From contig CAZZIQ010000005.1 in NCBI GenBank assembly GCA_964654355.1, positions 1 to 51,034 of the forward strand: 51,034 nucleotides of DNA. Reading direction: 5' to 3'. The notes beneath the pieces are model-generated. The model was not told the DNA's origin, searched no databases, and saw nothing but the letters and a program-made list of their open reading frames with translations. Below are positions 18,343 to 27,022 of this stretch, in pieces; the stretch's first letter is position 1, and each line of letters begins with the position of its first letter. Both the position numbers and the translations under genes were made by a program. This DNA is from CAZZIQ01 sp964654355 (lineage in GTDB: Bacteria; Pseudomonadota; Gammaproteobacteria; GCF-002020875).

Positions 18343-18735
18343 TTACACCCGCTCCATCGTACACAGCAAAGGGTGTTGATGCTCGCGTGCGTGCGCATTG
18401 ACTTGTGCGACCTTACTCTCAGCGATGTCACGCGGATACACCGCACATTCGCCACGTCCTTGCGTATGAATATTCAACATCACCCGCGTCGCCTGCTCGG
18501 TATTCATATTGAAGAACTGACGCAACAACGACACCACAAAGTCCATGGGCGTGAAGTCATCGTTCATTAACAACACCCGATACAAGGCGGGCTCTTTCAG
18601 TTGCGGTGGCGCTTCTTGGATGGCAAGCCCGCCCTCATCATGGCCATCCTCGGCATCCGGATGGTCACCGCCGGCATTGGGCGGCAACATCGGGGGCAGA
18701 GCCATTTCTAAACACTTATTCAAAGGATCATTCAT
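18343..18735 (-). CDS. clpS: ATP-dependent Clp protease adaptor ClpS
   Basis: A 130-residue N-recognin that binds primary N-degrons (Leu, Phe, Tyr, Trp) and delivers them to ClpA. The conserved core begins near residue 48: LYRVLLMNDDFTPMDFVVSL, then VMLNIHTQGRGECAVYPRDI. These carry the degron pocket (Asn-Asp-Asp, Met and His). The region before the core is about 47 residues, Pro/Asp/Gly-rich and probably disordered, and longer than in E. coli ClpS (106 aa total). No strong SD precedes ATG 18735, so internal Met codons at 18705 or 18690 could be the true start; these would shorten the extension. It is immediately upstream of clpA. Confidence 0.95.
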   Translation of the reverse strand: MNDPLNKCLEMALPPMLPPNAGGDHPDAEDGHDEGGLAIQEAPPQLKEPALYRVLLMNDDFTPMDFVVSLLRQFFNMNTEQATRVMLNIHTQGRGECAVYPRDIAESKVAQVNAHAREHQHPLLCTMERV

Positions 18736-19074
18736 AGGTTTCTGAATTCAGTTCAAAGCAAAGGTTTCGCTCAAGCATAGCGATTTCATCAGCAGGCGTC
18801 ATGCCAGTAGCATTCCAGCGACGACAGCCCACTCAACTCCATATAGACACCTAAGCACGCACAAAAAACCCTAGTAAAAACAAGCTCTTTAGTCGGATGG
18901 ACTGTCCCGAAGGGGGTAGTTGACCAAATTACTAAACTATTGCACTCTTGGGGCCAATCGATCCAAACGAGGTCGACTGGGGCAACCCAAAACAGGAAGC
19001 AATCTGATCATCTGATCGCAACGCATGGATGAGAGTTCATCTGAGACAACATGCAAGGGAACAAGGAGACGAGC
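18736..19074. other. Intergenic region between divergent clpS and cspD
   Basis: 339 bp without a gene. It is noticeably richer in A and T than its surroundings, especially around 18862-18895 and 18920-18950, and must hold the divergent promoters of clpS and cspD. A TTGACC hexamer near 18923 points towards cspD but has no good -10 at standard spacing. A TATATG-like -10 on the minus strand near 18840 points towards clpS without a good -35. No further structure can be supported. Confidence 0.5.
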
Positions 19075-19284
19075 ATGGCTGCAGGCATCGTGAAGTGGTT
19101 TAGCAACGCCAAGGGCTACGGATTCATTCAGGGCAACGAAGTCGAAGAAGACATCTTTGCCCACTACTCCAGCATCGAAATGGATGGCTACCGGAGCCTA
19201 CGCAAAGGTGAGCCCGTCGAGTTTGAAATCACCCAAGGACCGCGCGGGCTGCACGCTGCGAACATCCGTCGCGCTGAAGCCTAA
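19075..19284 (+). CDS. cspD: Cold-shock-domain protein, CspD-like
   Basis: A 69-residue single cold-shock domain that binds single-stranded nucleic acid. RNP1 is seen as KGYGFIQG near 16-23 and RNP2 as DIFAHYS near 31-37. The stretch DIFAHYSSIEMDGYRSL is closer to CspD than to CspA; CspD inhibits replication in stationary phase in E. coli. The ATG at 19075 is chosen because an AAGGAG SD lies 6 nt upstream; an earlier in-frame ATG would add eight unconserved residues. Divergent clpS is also its neighbour in E. coli, which supports the name. A bidirectional terminator follows 19 nt after the stop. Confidence 0.93.
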   Translation: MAAGIVKWFSNAKGYGFIQGNEVEEDIFAHYSSIEMDGYRSLRKGEPVEFEITQGPRGLHAANIRRAEA

Positions 19285-19302
19285 ACAACACTCTGTTGCA
19301 AT

Positions 19303-19337
19303 AAAAAACGGCCGCATTTGCGGCCGTTTTTTATTTT
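19303..19337. terminator. Bidirectional intrinsic terminator between cspD and icd
   Basis: Stem CGGCCGC (19309-19315), loop ATTT, GCGGCCG (19320-19326), with six T at 19327-19332 on the plus strand and six A at 19303-19308, which read as T on the minus strand. It can therefore terminate both converging genes, cspD and icd. Confidence 0.9.
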
Positions 19338-19355
19338 TAGAAGGCACGAGACCAC

Positions 19356-20612
<1,257 letters not shown>

Positions 20613-20640
20613 GGGTACTCTCAGAGCGCGTTCAGCGTGG

Positions 20641-20740
20641 GTGTTGGATCTTCGTTTTCGAGGCGTCGATCGAAACGGATGTCGATCGTCGAGCGAGCCA
20701 CGGACGGCGAATAGCGACCCCGAAAACGGATGTCCGACAC
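20641..20740. repeat. Dispersed ~100-bp imperfect palindrome, copy 1
   Basis: Outer arms GTGTTGGATCTTCGTTTTCG (from 20641) and the inverse of the segment ending CCGACAC at 20740 pair imperfectly. The interior holds GTCGATCG-type direct repeats at 20665 and 20681 and CGTCGAGCGAGCC. It shares a core of about 60 bp with copies at 23641 and 39150. In this copy the inner CAAGG...CCTTG hairpin is degraded. It lies between divergent icd and rluE, so it sits near both promoters. Confidence 0.85.
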
Positions 20741-20787
20741 CTATGCGTTGGGTTCTAGGTTGAACGAAAGACGCGTATTGTACTCGC

Positions 20788-21483
20788 ATGCCTGAACTTC
20801 TTCTGTTCAACAAACCCTTCGGTGTGCTCAGCCAGTTTTCTGAAGGCACCACTCCGCCCTCAAATGGTGCAAACCATCCCACCTTGGCGGAATACATCCG
20901 TGCACCGGGTTTTTATCCCGCCGGTCGTCTCGATCGCGACAGCGAAGGCCTGATGATCCTGACCGATCATGGCCCCGCCCAAGCGCGCATCGCTGATCCA
21001 CAACACAAGCTGGAAAAAACCTATTGGGTGCAGGTGGAAGGCGTGCCCGATGAGGCCGCCCTTGATGCCTTACGCCATGGTGTAATGTTGAAAGAGGGCC
21101 TGACCCGTCCTGCACAGGCACGCCGCCTCGCGGAGTTATCCGAACCATGGCCACGCGATCCGCCAATCCGTAGTCGGCAGCACATCCCGACCCACTGGAT
21201 CGAACTGCGTATCCAAGAAGGTCGTAATCGTCAGGTACGCCGCATGACCGCTGCGGTCGGTCACCCTACCCTGCGCCTGATCCGCATCGCCATTGGCGCC
21301 TGGTCGCTGTTACGCGACCCACTGGCACCCGGCGAGAGCCGCCGCATTCCCTGTCCCGCAGCATTTTGTGGAAAATCTACGCATGACTCCGGTAACGACG
21401 CCACCCCCCGAACGCCCACGCATCACCGTCGCCAGCATCATCGAGGAGAACGGTCGCTTCCTCCTCGTAGAGGAAGAACGTAA
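20788..21483 (+). CDS. rluE: 23S rRNA pseudouridine synthase, RluE-type
   Basis: A 231-residue RsuA-family pseudouridine synthase; RluE modifies U2457 of 23S rRNA in E. coli. Seen are LLFNKPFGVLSQFS, the catalytic GRLDRDSEGLMILTDHG with its Asp, KTYWVQVEG, and EGRNRQVRRMTAAVGHPTLR. The family fold ends at about residue 196 (RRIPCP). A further 35 residues, rich in His and Arg, are read from the other frame of nudJ because no stop occurs until 21483. No SD is visible before ATG 20788, and a TATTGT -10-like hexamer at 20776-20781 would place the start site at the ATG, so a leaderless mRNA is possible. It is followed by nudJ-mnmA-hflD. Confidence 0.92.
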   Translation: MPELLLFNKPFGVLSQFSEGTTPPSNGANHPTLAEYIRAPGFYPAGRLDRDSEGLMILTDHGPAQARIADPQHKLEKTYWVQVEGVPDEAALDALRHGVMLKEGLTRPAQARRLAELSEPWPRDPPIRSRQHIPTHWIELRIQEGRNRQVRRMTAAVGHPTLRLIRIAIGAWSLLRDPLAPGESRRIPCPAAFCGKSTHDSGNDATPRTPTHHRRQHHRGERSLPPRRGRT

Positions 21484-21871
21484 TGGCCGCCTCGTACTCA
21501 ACCAGCCTGCAGGTCACCTCGAACATGGCGAGAGCCTGATCGAGGCCGCCATCCGCGAAACGCACGAAGAAACCGGTTGGCAGTTCACGCCCGAGTCCTT
21601 ACTCGGCATGTACCAAAACGAAAGCACCTCCTTGAACCTCACCTACATTCGTTTTGCCTTTCGGGGCACGGCCACAGCCCCCGTCGGCACCCCTCAACTC
21701 GATGAGGGCATCGTCCGCGCGGTGTGGATGACACTCGAAGAAATCCGAGCCGAACACGCACGCCTGCGCAATCCCTTGGTATTGCGTTGCATTCAGGATT
21801 GGCTCAACGGCCAGTCCTATCCGCTGGACTGGCTACCGCAAGGCTCCGATCCGAGTCTGACCGGTCCCTGA
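21383..21871 (+). CDS. nudJ: NUDIX hydrolase NudJ
   Basis: A 162-residue NUDIX pyrophosphatase. The Nudix box is complete from Gly to the last Glu: GHLEHGESLIEAAIRETHEE then TGW. In E. coli NudJ removes phosphate from thiamine pyrimidine pyrophosphates and nucleoside triphosphates. The start MTPVTTPPPERPRITVASII at ATG 21383 fits NudJ length (153). It lies entirely out of frame within the last 101 nt of rluE, so expression probably depends on rluE translation. The mnmA gene follows 15 nt downstream, as in E. coli. Confidence 0.9.
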   Translation: MTPVTTPPPERPRITVASIIEENGRFLLVEEERNGRLVLNQPAGHLEHGESLIEAAIRETHEETGWQFTPESLLGMYQNESTSLNLTYIRFAFRGTATAPVGTPQLDEGIVRAVWMTLEEIRAEHARLRNPLVLRCIQDWLNGQSYPLDWLPQGSDPSLTGP

Positions 21872-21886
21872 ACCTACAACCCTCTC

Positions 21887-22984
21887 ATGTCTGATTCTTT
21901 GATCTTGGTTGGCCTATCTGGCGGCGTGGACTCCGCGGTCGCTGCGCTGCGCCTGCTTGAACAAGGTCATCGCGTCCGCGGCGTGTTCATGAAGAACTGG
22001 GAAGAAGACGATGCAACCGGCTACTGTGCGGCCGAAGAAGACCTCAACGATGCACAACGCGTTGCCGACCACCTCGGCATCGAACTGCAACGCGTCAACT
22101 TTGCACATGATTACTGGGAGCGTGTGTTCCAAGAGTTTCTACAGGAATACCAGTCCGGGCGCACACCGAACCCTGACATCTTGTGCAACAGCGAGATTAA
22201 GTTTCGTGCCTTTCTCGACTACGCACGCGATCATGGTGCCAACGGCATCGCCACCGGCCATTACGTCCGTCGCCGTGACCACAATGGTGCAGTGCAATTA
22301 CTGAAAGGCCTCGACCCCAACAAAGACCAAAGCTATTTCCTCCATCGCCTCACCCAAGAACAATTGCGCGATGCGTGGTTCCCCGTTGGTGAGCTGGAAA
22401 AAACCGCCGTACGCGAAATCGCACGCAAGGCAAACCTTCCCAACGCTGAGCGCAAAGACAGCACGGGTCTGTGCTTTATCGGGGAACGCAACTTCAAACC
22501 CTTCTTACAGCGCTTTCTGGCACCACAACCCGGACCCATCGTGGATCCAGACAACAAAGTCCTTGGTGAACACGAAGGCCTAGCGTTCTATACCCTCGGC
22601 CAGCGCCGCGGCCTTGGCATCGGCGGACAAAAAGAAGGCAGCGAAGAAGCGTGGTACGTTGCAGCCAAGCGCATGGATCACAATACGCTGGTCGTAGCTC
22701 AAGGCGAAGACCATCCCTGGTTGTTCTGCAGCCAAGCCACCACCGAATCCGCCCACTGGATTTCTGGCCATGCGCCCGCCTTCCCCCATGCTTGTCAGGC
22801 AAAGGTGCGCTATCGCCAAGGCGACCAAGCGGTGGAGATTCATGCCGCAGACAACGCGACACTGGACCTTCACTTTACCGAGCCACAACGCGCAGTCACA
22901 CCCGGTCAATCGGCGGTGTTTTATGACGGCGAGGTTTGCTTAGGTGGCGCAGTGCTCCACCACACCAACACTCCAGCACGATAA
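21887..22984 (+). CDS. mnmA: tRNA 2-thiouridylase MnmA
   Basis: A 365-residue enzyme that thiolates U34 of tRNA Lys, Glu and Gln. The PP-loop ATP site is GLSGGVDSAVAALRLLEQGH. The two catalytic cysteines are in PDILCNSEIKF near residue 103 and in DSTGLCFIGE near 200. The C-terminal beta barrel contains KVRYRQGDQAVEIHA. Length matches the family (about 368). It is the third gene of rluE-nudJ-mnmA-hflD, 15 nt after nudJ and 9 nt before hflD. Confidence 0.97.
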   Translation: MSDSLILVGLSGGVDSAVAALRLLEQGHRVRGVFMKNWEEDDATGYCAAEEDLNDAQRVADHLGIELQRVNFAHDYWERVFQEFLQEYQSGRTPNPDILCNSEIKFRAFLDYARDHGANGIATGHYVRRRDHNGAVQLLKGLDPNKDQSYFLHRLTQEQLRDAWFPVGELEKTAVREIARKANLPNAERKDSTGLCFIGERNFKPFLQRFLAPQPGPIVDPDNKVLGEHEGLAFYTLGQRRGLGIGGQKEGSEEAWYVAAKRMDHNTLVVAQGEDHPWLFCSQATTESAHWISGHAPAFPHACQAKVRYRQGDQAVEIHAADNATLDLHFTEPQRAVTPGQSAVFYDGEVCLGGAVLHHTNTPAR

Positions 22985-22993
22985 ACTCCCCAC

Positions 22994-23626
22994 ATGTCAC
23001 GCCTTGAAGAACAAACCATTGCCCTTGCCGGGATGTTTCAAGCCGCACGTCTGGTACAAGACATTGCGTGGAAGGGGCATGCCGCAGATCCCGCAGCATT
23101 AGAGTCGAGTCTACGCAGTCTCTTTACCCTTGATGCAGAGACCACAGCAGCCGTGTATGGCAGCGTGCCCGATGGCATCAGCTTGGGATTACGCACACTC
23201 CAAGAACAACTGGCCTCCGCGCCACGCGAACCACGCAAGATTGAAATCACCACCTATGTGCTGAATCTGCTCATGCTTGAACGCAAACTGGCGAGCAAAC
23301 CCGATCATCTGCATGAGATCACCACTGGCATCGAAGCCAGCGAACGGCAGCGCGAACACTTCGGCAGCGTCACCCATCCGAGCGTGGTTGGCGGTCTTGC
23401 CGATCTGTATCAAAAGACCATCAGCACCCTCGGCCCCAAGATCTTGGTGCAGGGGGAGTCCAGCTATCTGCGCGACAGCGCCTACGCCGAACAGATTCGT
23501 GCATTGTTGTTGGCAGGGATTCGCTCGGCGGTGTTGTGGGCGCAGAAAGGTGGCAGCCGTTGGCGCCTGATCTGGAACCGTAAGGATTACATCGACATGG
23601 CTTCACGCATGGCGCGCGGCTTGTAA
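22994..23626 (+). CDS. hflD: High-frequency lysogenisation protein HflD homologue
   Basis: A 210-residue alpha-helical protein, peripherally attached to the inner membrane. In E. coli HflD binds lambda CII, but its housekeeping role is unclear. Recognisable are the N-terminus QTIALAGMFQAARLVQDIA, YVLNLLMLERKL, and the C-terminal AGIRSAVLWAQKGGSRWRL and RKDYIDMA. Length is that of the family (213). The gene is fixed between mnmA and purB in enterics; here acnB and a methyltransferase gene intervene before purB. Confidence 0.93.
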   Translation: MSRLEEQTIALAGMFQAARLVQDIAWKGHAADPAALESSLRSLFTLDAETTAAVYGSVPDGISLGLRTLQEQLASAPREPRKIEITTYVLNLLMLERKLASKPDHLHEITTGIEASERQREHFGSVTHPSVVGGLADLYQKTISTLGPKILVQGESSYLRDSAYAEQIRALLLAGIRSAVLWAQKGGSRWRLIWNRKDYIDMASRMARGL

Positions 23627-23640
23627 GGACACAGACAGAC

Positions 23641-23745
23641 ACGTCGGGGATTTCGGTTTTCGGGGCGTCGATCGACAGGGACGTCGATCGTCGAGCGCGC
23701 CAAGGACGGCCTTGAGCGACCCCGAAAATCGAATACCCGGCGGGG
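23641..23745. repeat. Dispersed ~100-bp imperfect palindrome, copy 2
   Basis: The outer arms CGTCGGGGATTTCGGTTTTC and the inverse of the segment ending CCGGCGGGG pair imperfectly. The core has GCGTCGATCGACAGGGACG and an intact inner hairpin CAAGG-ACGG-CCTTG near 23701-23714, then GAGCGACCCCGAAAA. It lies between the convergent hflD and methyltransferase genes, where a structured transcript end would be useful. Confidence 0.88.
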
Positions 23746-23758
23746 CTAATACCTTCAG

Positions 23759-24343
23759 CTAAAGGGACTTAACCGCCCTTGAGACGGTGTAGGTCTTGCC
23801 CTGCTTGAGCTTTTCGTAATTGCCGAATACCGCTTGGAAGTTCTTCTTGATGTACTCGCGCAGACCATTAATGGTTACAACAACGATCTGACCACCCGGC
23901 CTCAGCTGCGCATACGCATCCAACAAGAAGGTGGTCATCAATTCGCGACCAACCTTGGCCGGAAGATTCGACACGAGCGTATCCGCCGCAACGGTTTCCT
24001 TCACGTCGGCCAGCCCATTCGACAACCGTACTTCGCAATTGCTCAAACCATTCAACGCTGCGTTGCGCTGCGCGTACTCAACCGCGACAAAGTCCTTATC
24101 TAGCATCAATACCCGACCTTGCGGACAAGCCTTGGCAATCGACACACCCAAGGCACCATAGCCACAGCCGAGATCAATCGTCACATCAGTTGGTACGACC
24201 GTAAGGTGCGTTAGCAACAGGGCACTGCCTTCATCAATCTCGCGCGGCGAGAACAGACCCCAGGTAGTTTGAAAACGCAGCGACTGACCGAGCAGTTCAG
24301 TACGAATCTCTTCCGGCTCGGCCGGCCGCGGCGGCAATGACAT
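23759..24343 (-). CDS. RsmC-like class I SAM-dependent methyltransferase
   Basis: A 194-residue protein of the small-domain methyltransferase type (RsmC/RlmG group, which modify guanines in rRNA). Motif I is TIDLGCGYGALGVSIAKAC near 56-74, and motif II is VLMLDKDFVAVEYAQRNA with the acidic ribose ligand. At the motif IV position, where N-P-P-F/Y is expected, the sequence reads SNLPAKVG, so the base-contacting motif is altered. The N-terminal pseudo-domain of E. coli RsmC is absent. Its ATG overlaps the acnB stop by one base (TGATG), so it is translationally coupled to aconitase. The substrate is not deducible. Confidence 0.75.
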   Translation of the reverse strand: MSLPPRPAEPEEIRTELLGQSLRFQTTWGLFSPREIDEGSALLLTHLTVVPTDVTIDLGCGYGALGVSIAKACPQGRVLMLDKDFVAVEYAQRNAALNGLSNCEVRLSNGLADVKETVAADTLVSNLPAKVGRELMTTFLLDAYAQLRPGGQIVVVTINGLREYIKKNFQAVFGNYEKLKQGKTYTVSRAVKSL

Positions 24344-26916
24344 CAGCTATTCAACGTCGCGCGCAGGCTTTCCAAGGACACGCTGTTGGCTTCCTGCACA
24401 AAGTCCTGCATCTGATCGAAGTTCAAATAGCGGTAAATCTCGGCACCCATCGCGTTTACGCCCCGCATCGCTTCTTGATATTCCGCAACCGTCGGCAGAC
24501 GGCCCAGACGAGCCGTTACTGCGGCAAGTTCTGCTGAACCGAGATAGACATTCGCACCCTTACCCAAGCGATTCGGGAAGTTACGGGTTGAGGTCGACAT
24601 CACCGTGGCACCATCGGCAACACGCGCCTGATTACCCATACACAACGAACAACCCGGCACTTCGGTGCGCGCACCGGCCTTGCCAAACAAGCTATACACG
24701 CCCTCTTCAATGAGTTGATGCTCGTCCATCCGGGTTGGTGGCACGACCCACAGACGCACGGGCACATTCGCGATGTTTTTCAACACCTCACCCGCAGCAC
24801 GGTAGTGGCCAATATTGGTCATGCACGAACCAATGAAGACCTCTTGCACCGCATCGCCTGCAACTTCCGATAAGGGCTTGATGTCATCTGGATCATTCGG
24901 GCAAGCCAAGAGGGGTTCGGTGATTGCATTCAAATCGATTTCAATCACTTCCGCATACTCGGCATTCGCATCGGCGTGCAGCAATTGTGGATTGTCCAGC
25001 CAGCGCTCCATGCCATCGATACGACGTGCCAACGTGCGCTTGTCTTCGTAGCCATTGGCAATCATCGACTTCAGCAGCACGATGTTGGAACGCAGGTATT
25101 CGGCAATCGGCTCAGCATCGAGACGCACGGTACACGCAGCGGCTGAACGCTCTGCCGAGGCATCCGACAACTCAAACGCCTGCTCCACCTTCAACTGCGG
25201 CAGACCCTCAATCTCTAGAATCCGGCCGGAGAACACGTTCTTCTTGCCTTGCTTGCCGACGGTCAACAAACCCCGCTGAATCGCGACATACGGAATCGCA
25301 TTCACCAAATCACGCAAGGTGATGCCCGGCTGCATCTCACCCTTGAAGCGCACCAACACCGATTCCGGCATATCCAGTGGCATCACTCCGAGTGCGGCGG
25401 CAAACGCGACCAAGCCCGAACCGGCTGGGAAGCTGATACCAATCGGGAAACGAGTATGTGAATCACCACCGGTACCCACGGTATCGGGCAGCAACATACG
25501 GTTCATCCACGAGTGGATGATGCCGTCACCTGGACGCAGCGAAACACCACCACGACTGGTGAAGAATTCCGGCAGGGTGTGTTGCAGTTGAATGTCGACC
25601 GGCTTTGGATAGGCCGCAGTGTGACAGAACGACTGCATCACCAAATCCGCCGAGAAGCCCAATGATGCGAGTTCTTTCAATTCATCACGGGTCATGCCGC
25701 CGGTCGTATCCTGCGAACCCACCGTGGTCATGCGCGGCTCGCAATACGTGCCCGGACGCACCCCAGCAACACCACAAGCCTGTCCCACCATCTTCTGCGC
25801 CAAGGTAAAGCCCTGGCTGCTCTCGACTGGTGCAAGCGGACGAGCGAACACGCTGCTCGGTGTCATACCGCGCGCTTCGCGGGTCTTATCCGTCAGTGCA
25901 CGTCCAATGATGAGCGGGATACGCCCACCGGCCTGAATCTCATCAGCCAGCGTGGAAGGCTTGAGATTGAATTCCGCAACCGTCTTGCCGTCTTTCTCTA
26001 TGCGGCCTTCACGGGTGTAGATGGTAATGACATCTCCCATCTCCAACTGCGCCACATCACACTCAACCGGCAGCGCACCCGCGTCCTCTGCGGTATTGAA
26101 AAAGATTGGTGCAATCTTGCCGCCCAACACCACGCCACCACTGCGCTTATTTGGTACAAACGGGATGTCTTCGCCCATGTGCCAGAGCACCGAGTTGATT
26201 GCAGACTTGCGCGAAGAACCGGTACCAACGACATCACCCACATAAGCGAGTGGATGACCGTTCGCTTTCAGTTCTTCAATCTTGGCGAGCGCATCCTCCA
26301 TACGATTCATCAACATCGCATTGGCATGCAACGGGATATCCGGACGACTCCACGCTTCTGAAGCCGGCGACAAGTCATCGGTATTGGTTTCACCATCGAC
26401 CTTGAAAACGGTCACAGTGATCTGATCCGGCATGGCCGCCTTATTCGTGAACCAAGTCGCTTCCGCCCAGTTGTTGATCACGCGCTCGGCTTGCGCATTT
26501 CCTGCAGCAGCCTTTTCGGCCACATCATGGAAGGCGTCATAGATCAATAAAGTTTTGCTGAGTGCATCCGCTGCAAGCTCCGCAACCTCTGCATCCTCAA
26601 GCAATGCAATCAAAGGCTGAACGTTGTAGCCACCGAGCATCGTGCCCAGCAAGAAGGTCGCGCGCGCGCGATCAATGAGCGATGACTGCGCTGTACCTTG
26701 GGCGAGGTCAGCCAAAAACGCCGCCTTCACATACGCAGCAGGATCCACACCGGGCGGCACGCGCTGCTCCAGCAACTCAACCAGTAGTGCCTCTTCGCCG
26801 GCCGGTGGCTGCTTCAGCAGCTCCACCAATGCGGCAACTTGTTCAGCGTCCAACGGCAGCGGCGGCAAGCCCTGCTCAGCACGTTCGGCCACGTGCGCTC
26901 GATATACATCCAACAT
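24343..26916 (-). CDS. acnB: Bifunctional aconitate hydratase 2 / 2-methylisocitrate dehydratase
   Basis: An 857-residue AcnB aconitase of the TCA cycle with HEAT-like domain 5 at the N-terminus. The start at 26916 reads MLDVYRAHVAERAEQGLPPL, aligned with E. coli AcnB, and has an AAGG SD 8 nt upstream; the upstream reading is rejected. Iron-sulfur ligands are visible in GSCMTNIGHYRAAG and PGCSLCMGNQ near 690-765. The catalytic region GTGGDSHTRFPIG is also present. Length matches E. coli (865). It is divergent from purB across about 106 bp and coupled to the downstream methyltransferase gene. Confidence 0.97.
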   Translation of the reverse strand: MLDVYRAHVAERAEQGLPPLPLDAEQVAALVELLKQPPAGEEALLVELLEQRVPPGVDPAAYVKAAFLADLAQGTAQSSLIDRARATFLLGTMLGGYNVQPLIALLEDAEVAELAADALSKTLLIYDAFHDVAEKAAAGNAQAERVINNWAEATWFTNKAAMPDQITVTVFKVDGETNTDDLSPASEAWSRPDIPLHANAMLMNRMEDALAKIEELKANGHPLAYVGDVVGTGSSRKSAINSVLWHMGEDIPFVPNKRSGGVVLGGKIAPIFFNTAEDAGALPVECDVAQLEMGDVITIYTREGRIEKDGKTVAEFNLKPSTLADEIQAGGRIPLIIGRALTDKTREARGMTPSSVFARPLAPVESSQGFTLAQKMVGQACGVAGVRPGTYCEPRMTTVGSQDTTGGMTRDELKELASLGFSADLVMQSFCHTAAYPKPVDIQLQHTLPEFFTSRGGVSLRPGDGIIHSWMNRMLLPDTVGTGGDSHTRFPIGISFPAGSGLVAFAAALGVMPLDMPESVLVRFKGEMQPGITLRDLVNAIPYVAIQRGLLTVGKQGKKNVFSGRILEIEGLPQLKVEQAFELSDASAERSAAACTVRLDAEPIAEYLRSNIVLLKSMIANGYEDKRTLARRIDGMERWLDNPQLLHADANAEYAEVIEIDLNAITEPLLACPNDPDDIKPLSEVAGDAVQEVFIGSCMTNIGHYRAAGEVLKNIANVPVRLWVVPPTRMDEHQLIEEGVYSLFGKAGARTEVPGCSLCMGNQARVADGATVMSTSTRNFPNRLGKGANVYLGSAELAAVTARLGRLPTVAEYQEAMRGVNAMGAEIYRYLNFDQMQDFVQEANSVSLESLRATLNS

Positions 26917-27022
26917 AGAAAAACCTTGAATCAACTCAGAAAGCGGAATGAAGCGGGAATCCACCCGGAAATGCGGGGGAAAACGCGGATAGAATACCCG
27001 ATCTGTTTTTGTGGAACCCGAA

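Noticed and set aside
20613..20897. N-terminal extension of icd (95 codons upstream of MAYDK)
   Set aside because: It crosses a dispersed repeat and the rluE 5' end. The E. coli-length protein begins at 20612.
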